Assembly (NCBI GenBank): GCA_018694455.1
Contig: JABHNP010000233.1
Location: forward strand, 1 to 14,234
DNA length: 14,234 nucleotides
Direction of reading: 5' to 3'
Source of the DNA: Planctomycetaceae bacterium
GTDB taxonomy: Bacteria; Planctomycetota; Planctomycetia; Pirellulales; UBA1268
In this document: positions 1 through 6,122 of the stretch, piece by piece
Numbering within the stretch: position 1 is the stretch's first letter
Layout: each line of letters starts with the position of its first letter
Notes under the pieces: generated by a model
The model's database searches: none
What the model was told of the DNA's origin: nothing
Seen by the model: only the letters and a program-made list of their open reading frames with translations
Program-made: the position numbers and the translations under genes

Positions 1-102
1 AAAGATGGTACTTCCGTATCTGCAAGATTTACTTTTGTTTACCGATGGAATGGTGAACGCTGGATGATTGTCGAACATCATTCTTCACAAATGCCTGAAT
101 AG
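1..102 (+). CDS. NTF2/SnoaL-like (SgcJ/EcaC-type) protein, C-terminal end only
   Basis: Only the last 33 residues lie in the window; the gene enters from the left edge in frame 1 and stops at TAG (100-102). The tail contains F-T-F-V-Y-R, then W-N-G-E-R-W-M-I-V and H-H-S-S, ending in M-P-E. This is the pattern of the last two beta strands of the SgcJ/EcaC (DUF4440, SnoaL-like) family, whose members are small cone-shaped alpha+beta proteins, often secreted in planctomycetes and mostly of unknown substrate. The family call rests on memory of this C-terminal pattern, so the product name is tentative. The true length and any signal peptide are outside the window. A hairpin overlaps the stop codon. 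Confidence 0.7.
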   Translation, partial: KDGTSVSARFTFVYRWNGERWMIVEHHSSQMPE

Positions 103-110
103 TTAGGCAT
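91..110. terminator. Hairpin over the stop codon of the NTF2-like gene
   Basis: Positions 91-98 pair with 103-110: eight pairs, one of them G-U, closing a four-base loop (ATAG). The loop and the second arm contain the TAG stop. A short palindrome, CTTGCGCAAG (113-122), follows. No run of T follows, so this is not a classical intrinsic terminator. It may protect or define the mRNA 3' end, or be chance. Confidence 0.3.
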
Positions 111-266
111 CTCTTGCGCAAGGTTGATACTGCAAAAAAGACAAAGGAGATGGGCGTTAAAGTGATGCAGAAATTAAATATGAAGTTTCAGAGTTTTCGA
201 TTCACACGGAACTGAAAGGATTATCTGAATAAGCATTGTTTATTACTCTTAGGGAGCCTTGTGTCA

Positions 267-632
267 TCAATTTTGTGAAGGCGGCGCGACAGTATCGATT
301 TTGGCAGCCAGAATGAAATCATTTTCAGAAAGGCCGCCGATAGCATGGGTATAAATCTCAACCCGAACCGTTCGGTAGCTTTCCAAATGGAGGTCAGGAT
401 GGTGCTGCTCACGCTCGGCGAGAGCACCAATGGTATTAATCAGACGGATACCATCACGAAAACTTTTGAGTTGCCAGTCGCGGCAGATTCGTGTGCCATC
501 CTGAATGAGCCGCCAAGCAGGCAGCGCGGCAACTTGGGCAGTAGCGTCTGCTAGCGAATACTTTACAACGCCCCCTTCGCAGGGGACACATTGTTTCGTC
601 TCTAATGTCGAGGCGGCCAGTGCTGAATTCAT
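267..632 (-). CDS. phhB: 4a-hydroxytetrahydrobiopterin dehydratase (pterin-4a-carbinolamine dehydratase)
   Basis: This 121-residue protein has the usual length for the family and should dehydrate 4a-hydroxytetrahydropterin, recycling the pterin cofactor of aromatic amino acid hydroxylases in the cytoplasm. Seen in sequence: an N-terminal C-V-P-C-E-G-G segment (about 15-21); the active-site signature E-Q-H-H-P-D (75-80); a Tyr at 86; Y-T-H (94-96); G-G-L-S-E-N-D-F (99-106); and L-A-A-K-I-D (108-113). The two histidines at 77-78 and H96 are the family's catalytic histidines. The ATG at 632 has no clear ribosome binding site, but a later start would cut into the conserved N-terminal Cys motif. 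No phenylalanine hydroxylase gene is visible nearby, so the partner is elsewhere or absent. The symbol follows the bacterial family name and is not proof of a phenylalanine pathway. Confidence 0.93.
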   Translation of the reverse strand: MNSALAASTLETKQCVPCEGGVVKYSLADATAQVAALPAWRLIQDGTRICRDWQLKSFRDGIRLINTIGALAEREQHHPDLHLESYRTVRVEIYTHAIGGLSENDFILAAKIDTVAPPSQN

Positions 633-664
633 TGGAAAATCTTTTAAGAGGAAGGCGAATTAAA

Positions 665-763
665 GTGGACAAAGCAAAAGTTGCTGCCCTCGAAAAAATT
701 ATAGCCGAAGATGATCGTACGCTTAAAAAGCAATTCGTTTATGTTGAAAAGATCACAAAGTGA
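665..763 (+). CDS. Possible small charged protein (32 residues, GTG start)
   Basis: A short reading frame starts at GTG 665 and ends at TGA 761-763. It is the only frame in this gap preceded by a good Shine-Dalgarno-like sequence, AGAGGAAGG (647-655), about nine bases before the start. The product, beginning V/M-D-K-A-K-V-A-A-L-E-K-I-I, is lysine- and glutamate-rich, with a pattern that could form one amphipathic helix. There is no signal peptide or membrane segment. An in-frame ATG at 605 would give 52 residues but lies antisense to the start of the dehydratase gene. I recognise no family. It could be a genuine small protein, the degraded front of a longer gene, or chance; most neighbours lack ribosome binding sites, which makes this one stand out. 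Confidence 0.28.
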   Translation: MDKAKVAALEKIIAEDDRTLKKQFVYVEKITK

Positions 764-1212
764 CTAATATCTGCAACGCATAAATGCTGAGAGTATGTGC
801 GGATTGCGCAAAAATAAATCTGACTTTCTGCCTCAATCAGCTGTGATTACATTAATGAAACGTGCAGCATCTTCCAGCTTTACAACTAAGCAAGGCAAGC
901 GATGAGCAAGGCCTTTCGATGTAACAAAGGCTTTCTGTTTCTAACGAGCTGTATGAAATGAATGGAAGAGTGGTCGGTCATTCATTTGGATACTACCGTT
1001 GGTAGAAGAACACACAGCCGCATAGAAGCACGATAGCTTCGCTTCGCAAGCCTTGATGCGTACCGCTTTCTTTTTTTAAGGTGCAGCTTTCGTTTCTTCT
1101 TTTGTGGACATGAAAGTGAGCCGCAGGTATGGTTGGGGATGATCGTAAACATGAGGAAGAAAATACATACGACCCCAACACTCACAAACGAACTTATCAA
1201 AAACAATGACAC
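764..1212. other. Intergenic region without recognisable genes
   Basis: About 450 bases between the small reading frame and the PhoD-like gene. I see no tRNA, no convincing protein-coding frame on either strand and no clear terminator. The longest minus-strand frame (982-1212) gives a low-complexity, Lys/Arg/Ser-rich translation unlike a real protein. A CTACC-GTT-GGTAG inverted repeat near 991-1003 is too short to interpret. The region should carry the promoter of the phosphatase gene, but no clear -35/-10 pair stands out. Confidence 0.5.
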
Positions 1213-2286
1213 ATGAAAGATTTACTGATGCTTTCTTTTATTACGCCTTTGGTGCTACTCATAACGCTCGTCTTAACCATCAGTCACACGCAAGCACAAA
1301 CAGCTGAACCGACGACAATTGCCTTTGGTGCATGTGCGCATCAGGATCGTCCGCAACCTATCTGGGATGCCATCGTTGCCAAGCGGCCGGACCTGTTTAT
1401 TTTCACAGGTGACAACATTTATGGTGACACCACCAACATGTCAGTCATGCAAACCAAATACAACAAACTTGCTGCCAAACCAGGCTATCAAAAACTTGTA
1501 AAAAGTACGCCGATCCTTGCAGTCTATGATGACCACGACTACGGCCAAAATGACGGCGGCAAGGATTACCCTGAACGTGAAGCCTCCGCCAAGATGTGTC
1601 TAGACTTTTTCGATGTGCCCCAAGACGATCCACGACGCACACACCCAGGCATCTATGGATCCAGCATCCTCGGTGAGGCAGACCAACGCATACAGATTAT
1701 TTTGCTGGACACCCGCTACTTTCGTGACGACCTTGACCGCAATACGCTCACTGACCAAGAAAAGAAAGATGTTGGGAAGGTTGGCTGGTATCAACCCACT
1801 ACGGACACCTCACGCACACTCCTTGGCGAACCCCAATGGGCGTGGCTGAAGACGCAGCTTCGAAAACCAGCCGAGGTACGCATCATCGTGTCGAGTATTC
1901 AAACCATCTCTTGGGAAAAAGGAATGGAGTGCTGGGGTAACATGCCTCACCAGCGCACCCGCCTCTTTGAACTTATTGCCGACACAAAAGCCCAAGGCGT
2001 AGTCTTGATATCTGGCGATGTCCATTTTGCTGAGATATCGAAAACTGATGAAGGCCCCTATCCTCTTTACGACATTACTTCCAGCGGGCTTGCCCAAAAA
2101 CCTCACCCTTCATGGCCCAAAGCAATCAACCAGTACCGCATCCCTGGCTGCCTCTACGTCGGTGAAAACTTTGGACTGATCACCATCGACTGGGCAACCA
2201 AAACCCTGTGTCTCCAAGCCTGTGATGTTCAAGGCCAACCCCAATTCACTCAGAATGTCGCCATCAGTGCCTTGAAGGTCAAATGA
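1213..2286 (+). CDS. PhoD-like alkaline phosphatase/phosphodiesterase family protein, exported
   Basis: This 357-residue protein starts with a hydrophobic signal peptide (about 5-24) and a T-Q-A/Q cleavage site near residue 28, so it is probably periplasmic. The mature part carries the PhoD metallophosphatase motifs in order: F-G-A-C (38-41, with the Cys that in PhoD binds Fe3+), T-G-D-N-I-Y-G-D (65-72), D-D-H-D-Y-G-x-N-D (106-114), L-D-T-R-Y-F-R-D (165-172), S-G-D-V-H-F-A-E (267-274) and Y-D-I-T-S-S-G (286-292). Family members hydrolyse phosphate mono- or diesters using Fe3+/Ca2+. The protein lacks the long N-terminal domain of classical Bacillus PhoD and resembles the short planctomycete/proteobacterial type. 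The natural substrate cannot be told from sequence. No Shine-Dalgarno precedes the ATG, which is chosen because it gives an intact signal peptide. It stands alone, convergent with the barrel gene. Confidence 0.92.
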   Translation: MKDLLMLSFITPLVLLITLVLTISHTQAQTAEPTTIAFGACAHQDRPQPIWDAIVAKRPDLFIFTGDNIYGDTTNMSVMQTKYNKLAAKPGYQKLVKSTPILAVYDDHDYGQNDGGKDYPEREASAKMCLDFFDVPQDDPRRTHPGIYGSSILGEADQRIQIILLDTRYFRDDLDRNTLTDQEKKDVGKVGWYQPTTDTSRTLLGEPQWAWLKTQLRKPAEVRIIVSSIQTISWEKGMECWGNMPHQRTRLFELIADTKAQGVVLISGDVHFAEISKTDEGPYPLYDITSSGLAQKPHPSWPKAINQYRIPGCLYVGENFGLITIDWATKTLCLQACDVQGQPQFTQNVAISALKVK

Positions 2287-2523
2287 ATGATAGTGTTCAC
2301 ACACAATGCATTCCTTCCTTAAGACGAATTTTGTCTGATGCGAGATGTCTGTTGAACTCAAGCTACAAAGAATCATCAAAGATGAGTAGGAAATGAGCAA
2401 CGACCCTTCGACTGCCCATGAGAATCAGGTAATCGAGAGTCAGAATGTTGATGAGAAAGACGCATTCATACAACTAAGAACCGACTGACGTGACAAGCCA
2501 ACTGTAATAGGTCGTTGTATCCA

Positions 2524-2543
2524 AGTGACACACGCAGGTCACT
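2524..2543. terminator. Hairpin at the 3' end of the barrel gene, possible shared terminator
   Basis: AGTGAC (2524-2529) pairs with GTCACT (2538-2543) across an eight-base loop. The right arm overlaps the TAG stop of the minus-strand barrel gene. On the plus strand it is followed by AAAAGTTTTT, a weak T-tract, so it could end transcription from the PhoD-like gene about 240 bases upstream. The stem is only six pairs. The remaining gap (2287-2523) holds nothing else I can support; a 31-codon frame at 2393-2488 is discussed as rejected. Confidence 0.25.
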
Positions 2544-3546
2544 AAAAGTTTTTAATGAGTTGGACAATTGCCTGATTTGAGAATGGTAATGGTCCAACTA
2601 GCGGCACTTCGAAGCCAGCGAGAAGATACCAATCACGACCAACTCCCGTTCGCATGCCCGGTGTAAGACTGAAGTAGGTTGCATTGCCTCCATTGATTTG
2701 AGTGTGCAGGTTGGTTGAGATCGTTCCACACAAATGTTTAAAAACAGAAGCTTTGTCATCAGTCAGATAAAAGCCACTCGCAATCCGAGCATCAAAAGAA
2801 CTAAAGGCACTTGGTGAAAGGTTGAAGCCTGTCCATGGATTTGCTTCTAGCAGCGGCGCAGAGCCAGCTGTGAGATTCGTAGGAACTGTGACACCAACTC
2901 CTCCTCGCAGAATCCATTTGCCTGTGGGATTGAGCCAGAACTCAATATCTGGCGAGAGACTCGTAACCCCGTTACCCGTGAGCAAACTTCCAGTCGGACA
3001 ACGAATGTAGCAGTTGGCAGTGAATGAGTATTCTTTGTCTTCAGCGAGTAGAAACCGTGGTGCCACCGTTAGATCACCCGTCCCACGGTACGTTTCAGAT
3101 GTTGGACTGAGAGCATCAGGCGCAATGACAGAGAAAGGAAGAAACCAGCCAATCTCAAAGCGTCGATTGATTGGTGTGAAAAGAAACACACTTCCGTTGG
3201 CGGTGTCAGTAACCTCAGAAGTACCTTGTGCCCACGAACCAGAAAGCACCGCAAGTCGATAGAAAGCTCCGTCGGCACTATTAATCCACGTCTGTCGAGG
3301 GGTGTGATGTGAAATCGAATCATAGGGGCTTTCCCACCCATCGCTCAAAAACTCTGTAAAAGAAAGGGGACGCCAACAGTCTGTATCGAGTGGTCCGACA
3401 AGTGACTCCCACCAGAGTTCAACCCGGGTTTCAGGTGGTCGACAATCTGGAAGACGTACAGCACTCCAAGCAGGATACGCGTGTGTACACAACGTAAGCA
3501 AACATGTCGCCAGCACAAAATATTTTTCTACCAGACGAGCTTTCAT
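2542..3546 (-). CDS. Predicted outer-membrane beta-barrel protein of unknown function
   Basis: A 334-residue protein with a signal peptide (hydrophobic about 8-24, likely cleavage after A-W-S-A near 29). A short Cys-containing segment with W-W-E-S (45-48) follows. From about residue 90 the protein runs to the end as alternating polar and aromatic beta strands with Gly/Asn/Pro turns: T-P-I-N-R-R-F-E-I-G-W, G-D-L-T-V-A-P-R-F-L-L, R-G-G-V-G-V-T-V-P, and W-Y-L-L-A-G-F-E-V-P near the C-terminus. The last residue is Phe, which fits a BamA recognition signal. I have seen similar proteins annotated hypothetical in planctomycetes; they look like transporter-type or MetA-like barrels. Nothing shows what passes through it. 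The ATG at 3546 gives an intact signal peptide. It is convergent with the PhoD-like gene and not clearly in an operon. Confidence 0.75.
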   Translation of the reverse strand: MKARLVEKYFVLATCLLTLCTHAYPAWSAVRLPDCRPPETRVELWWESLVGPLDTDCWRPLSFTEFLSDGWESPYDSISHHTPRQTWINSADGAFYRLAVLSGSWAQGTSEVTDTANGSVFLFTPINRRFEIGWFLPFSVIAPDALSPTSETYRGTGDLTVAPRFLLAEDKEYSFTANCYIRCPTGSLLTGNGVTSLSPDIEFWLNPTGKWILRGGVGVTVPTNLTAGSAPLLEANPWTGFNLSPSAFSSFDARIASGFYLTDDKASVFKHLCGTISTNLHTQINGGNATYFSLTPGMRTGVGRDWYLLAGFEVPLVGPLPFSNQAIVQLIKNF

Positions 3547-4148
3547 ATGTATTGGTGTGACCTACGGACTAAGAATAATAAATCCTCACAAATGTATGCA
3601 TGCTTTGTTTGAAAAGCTTTTACAGAATCGACCTGCCTGCTTTGAATAATCCAATATTTTGAAATCTGCCAAGGAAAACACAGGATGCATAGTTTTCCTA
3701 CTTTGACTTCGTTACCAGACTATGTAGCAAAGAATCTTATTTTTTCCTTAAAAGAACTCTACGTCTCTCAGCCGAGTCACACGATCTATAGGTATTACTA
3801 TGGTTTCCTAGCTTAATCCTATGATGTGGGCATAATGAACGCTTCCCTGTTGAACGTGAAACGTATGGATTCCAACCGCCACGCCGCGTATTCATCTCAT
3901 TGAAGCTGCCTAGAAGCTGTGACCCATAACCCGACTCTTCTTTCCATGTCATGAAATTTTTCATTCTCTTTTACCACGTCACCTATATCCACACTGCGTC
4001 TCTCCTTGTAACGCTATCTTGTAGTGCTATGCCAATTCACAGAATCAATTGATTCTCATCAAAGGTTCTCTTTGCACCCACAATGGACTCTGTGTTTCGG
4101 ACACATTCGTACACTACGTATTGTTGTACCGAGTGTTGCGGGGCTCAC
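3547..4148. other. 600-base intergenic region without recognisable genes
   Basis: Both flanking genes are on the minus strand, so the left part should hold the barrel gene's promoter and the right part the 3' end of the AraC gene. A minus-strand frame (3737-3964, 75 codons) translates to an Arg/Ser/Asn-rich sequence with no recognisable domain. A plus-strand frame from 4049 runs antisense into the regulator gene. I see no RNA gene and no mobile-element remnant. The one structured element is the 16-base palindrome at 4041-4056. Confidence 0.5.
4041..4056. repeat. 16-base perfect palindrome
   Basis: AGAATCAATTGATTCT reads the same on both strands. With no loop it is more likely a site for a dimeric DNA-binding protein than an RNA hairpin. 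It sits about 95 bases downstream of the AraC gene's stop and about 500 bases upstream of the barrel gene's start. A/T-rich palindromes of this size can arise by chance, and no second copy was noticed in the window. Confidence 0.4.
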
Positions 4149-5000
4149 TTATCTGGTCTCATCCTGAAGACCAAAATCTGTTCGATACCGACCCGGTGAA
4201 ATGCCACAGTGGCGTTGAAATTGGCGATAAAACGTTGAAAGATCATGAAACCCGCATTCAAAAGCAATTGAACTCACGGGAAGATCTGTTTCATGCAGAC
4301 GATGCCGAGCGTGTTCGATAGCCAAACGACGCACATGTTGCAGCCACGTGTCACCTGTAATCTCTGCAAACAATTTCGTGAATGTACGACGTGGTATATC
4401 GAGATGATCAGCGGCCGCATTAATTGACGTCTCTTCAAAGAAACGGCTGGGGAGTAAATCAATATACTGCTGAATACGTTGACGATAGTCTATTGCAATT
4501 CTGGCGATCTTTTGTGTCTCTCGTGATCTCTCACAGATCAGCTTGATCAGCTTCAAGGCATCCGTAACCATGGAGATGGGGCGCATCTCTGATGCAACCT
4601 GTTGGGTGTGAACCATTCGCCGTACAACACTTGATACCCGATGTGCGAAATGCTTTTCACGTGGTAACGCACGACAGGGTAGTTGCGGAATCAATGACGG
4701 GTCAAACCGTAGGACGCCGCGTGCGACACAGCACACGTAAAGACTCGATGCAGCGTTTGGGCCATCGACAATCCGATTACGAGTCCCAGGAGGAACACTG
4801 ATCACATCTCCCTCAGAGAAGGAGCACCTTTTTTTATTGAACAAAATTGTCCCATTTCCCCTCAGAACGTATATGATTTTGACAAATGAATGCGTTCGCC
4901 ACTCCATAATAAATTCTGAACTGTGATGGCTTTCCAAAACCAGAATACCCCAGTGAGGTAATTGCTCTGGTAAGGCTTTATCAATAAGTATTGGTTTCAT
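4149..5000 (-). CDS. AraC/XylS-family transcriptional regulator with N-terminal cupin
   Basis: I choose ATG 5000, giving 283 residues starting M-K-P-I-L-I-D-K. The frame stays open to 5198, but that extension runs through the promoter repeat and into the divergent lyase gene, is Cys-rich and unlike the family, and is rejected. Residues about 30-90 form a cupin-like sensor, with Y-V-L-R-G-N-G near 44-50 and F-S-E-G-D-V near 61-66. The C-terminal 100 residues are a typical double helix-turn-helix. The first HTH (about 190-215) contains A-A-D-H-L-D-I-P-R-R-T-F. The second (about 240-265) contains I-A-F-E-C-G-F-H-D-L-S-T-F-Y-R-Q-F, followed by G-I-S-P-G-R-Y-R. Such proteins usually activate a neighbouring catabolic operon when a small ligand binds the cupin. 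The divergent lyase/oxidoreductase pair is the obvious target; the inducer is unknown. Confidence 0.93.
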   Translation of the reverse strand: MKPILIDKALPEQLPHWGILVLESHHSSEFIMEWRTHSFVKIIYVLRGNGTILFNKKRCSFSEGDVISVPPGTRNRIVDGPNAASSLYVCCVARGVLRFDPSLIPQLPCRALPREKHFAHRVSSVVRRMVHTQQVASEMRPISMVTDALKLIKLICERSRETQKIARIAIDYRQRIQQYIDLLPSRFFEETSINAAADHLDIPRRTFTKLFAEITGDTWLQHVRRLAIEHARHRLHETDLPVSSIAFECGFHDLSTFYRQFQRHCGISPGRYRTDFGLQDETR

Positions 5001-5089
5001 ACGGTTTCCATAAGCTGCTTGCCCGAATTGCAAATTCGTAAAATCCCAATTATCCAAGACGCCATCCTTGGTTGCAAGTACTATCACAT

Positions 5090-5129
5090 CATGACAATTC
5101 CCCCGAGCACATGACAATTCCCCCGAGCA
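5090..5129. promoter_or_regulatory. Two perfect abutting 20-base direct repeats, candidate AraC operator
   Basis: CATGACAATTCCCCCGAGCA occurs at 5090-5109 and again, identically and without spacer, at 5110-5129. It lies in the 159-base gap between the divergent regulator (start 5000) and lyase (start 5160) genes, ending 30 bases before the lyase ATG. AraC-family proteins commonly bind two directly repeated half-sites about two helical turns (20-21 bp) apart near the -35 region of the promoter they activate. Period, orientation and position all match. The assignment to this regulator is inferred. A slipped-strand duplication is the alternative. No clear -10 element could be assigned; TAAGAT (5151-5156) is very close to the ATG. 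Confidence 0.6.
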
Positions 5130-5159
5130 AAAGAGCCCGGTGCAAACACCTAAGATGTA

Positions 5160-6122
5160 ATGAAGCAAACTGACGTTCAGGCACTCCTGACACCACACCG
5201 CAAGATCACTGGTATCTCGGCAATACTTTTACCTTTCAACGATGACCATACGATTGATTGGGAGGGATTCGAGGGCCATCTTCAACGTACGCTTCACGCC
5301 GGCCTGATTCCTGCTGTGAATATGGATACCGGATATGCCAACCTCATTGATGAACCAACACGTCTAGAAGTCCTACGACGCACCCATACCCTTACGGCTG
5401 GTGCCACATTTATTGCTGGTATTTTTGTCAGCGACTCACCAGGAGAACCATTTGATGCCGATCGCTATCGGTATGGAATCGATCAGGTACAGACCAATCA
5501 TGGGACGCCCATCTTCTTCCAATCATTTGGTCTGATCGAATTATCAGACGCAGATGTTGTATCTGCCTACGAGACCCTTGCAGAATCGTGCGAACAGTTC
5601 CTTTTTTTTGAACTCAGCAAGACTTTTGCTCCCTTCGGTAGAATTTACTCACTTGAGGTTTACGAGCAACTCATGTGCATTCCGAATGCGATTGGAGCCA
5701 AGCATTCTTCACTGCATCGCCTACCCGAGTGGCGTCGACTTGCGTTGCGGAATCGTATCAGACCAGCGTTTAAAGTCTTTACGGGTAATGATCTGGCGAT
5801 TGATATGGTCATGTACGGAAGTGACTATTTATTAGGTTTAAGTACATTTGCACCAGATGCCTTTGCCAAACGTGATGCCATGTGGGCTGCGGGTGACACT
5901 CAATTCTACGAGATGAATGATCTCCTTCAGCGTTTGGGGGCTTTTACATTCCGTCATCCAGCGCCTGCGTACAAGCACTCCGCTGCAATGTTTTTAAAAA
6001 TTCGAGGCATGATCAACCACAACATGACACATCCTGATGCACCACAGCGCCCCCATGGAGATCTCGAAATATTGGAATCCATAGCGAGTGAGCTACGCCA
6101 CACATTGAAGGACTGCTCCTAA
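5160..6122 (+). CDS. DapA/NanA (dihydrodipicolinate synthase/N-acetylneuraminate lyase) superfamily protein
   Basis: A 320-residue class I lyase-like TIM barrel, slightly longer than DapA. Residues 17-26 (T-G-I-S-A-I-L-L-P-F) match the first strand. N-M-D-T-G-Y-A-N-L (54-62) takes the place of the G-T-T-G-E loop that holds the pyruvate carboxylate. I-G-A-K-H-S-S-L (178-185) supplies the Schiff-base lysine, K181. F-T-G-N-D (207-211) is the usual motif after it. Where DapA and NanA have Y-N-x-P, this protein reads F-F-E-L-S (149-153), so the catalytic tyrosine appears missing. It is therefore unlikely to be the lysine-pathway DapA. A different aldolase, dehydratase or deaminase on a 2-oxo acid is more likely. 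The start is fixed by the need for strand 1; no Shine-Dalgarno is seen. Its TAA shares a base with the next gene's ATG. Confidence 0.88.
   Translation: MKQTDVQALLTPHRKITGISAILLPFNDDHTIDWEGFEGHLQRTLHAGLIPAVNMDTGYANLIDEPTRLEVLRRTHTLTAGATFIAGIFVSDSPGEPFDADRYRYGIDQVQTNHGTPIFFQSFGLIELSDADVVSAYETLAESCEQFLFFELSKTFAPFGRIYSLEVYEQLMCIPNAIGAKHSSLHRLPEWRRLALRNRIRPAFKVFTGNDLAIDMVMYGSDYLLGLSTFAPDAFAKRDAMWAAGDTQFYEMNDLLQRLGAFTFRHPAPAYKHSAAMFLKIRGMINHNMTHPDAPQRPHGDLEILESIASELRHTLKDCS

Noticed and set aside
113..122. CTTGCGCAAG palindrome
   Set aside because: Ten bases, with no loop for an RNA hairpin and no second copy seen; reported only as context to the neighbouring hairpin.
982..1212. 76-codon minus-strand frame with a hydrophobic start
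   Set aside because: The hydrophobic part is followed by a low-complexity Lys/Arg run. It is antisense to the phosphatase promoter region and has no family resemblance.
2393..2488. 31-codon plus-strand frame starting M-S-N-D-P-S-T-A-H-E
   Set aside because: The polar translation looks somewhat protein-like, but the only AGGA is directly adjacent to the ATG, too close to act as a ribosome binding site, and no family is recognisable.
3737..3964. 75-codon minus-strand frame in the large gap, considered as a transposase or gene remnant
   Set aside because: Arg/Ser/Asn-rich translation with no motif I can name and no inverted repeats or target duplications around it.
4049..4321. 90-codon plus-strand frame
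   Set aside because: Mostly antisense to the well-supported C-terminal helix-turn-helix of the AraC gene, with no domain features and no ribosome binding site.
5001..5198. N-terminal extension of the AraC regulator to a start at 5198 (349 residues)
   Set aside because: It would overlap the divergent lyase start, run through the 20-base tandem repeat and add a Cys-rich stretch unlike the family. ATG 5000 gives a normal-length protein.
5160..6122. Annotation of the lyase as the lysine-biosynthesis enzyme DapA
   Set aside because: The Y-N-x-P tyrosine is absent, the carboxylate-binding loop differs, and the context is a regulated pair with a flavin oxidoreductase rather than lysine genes.
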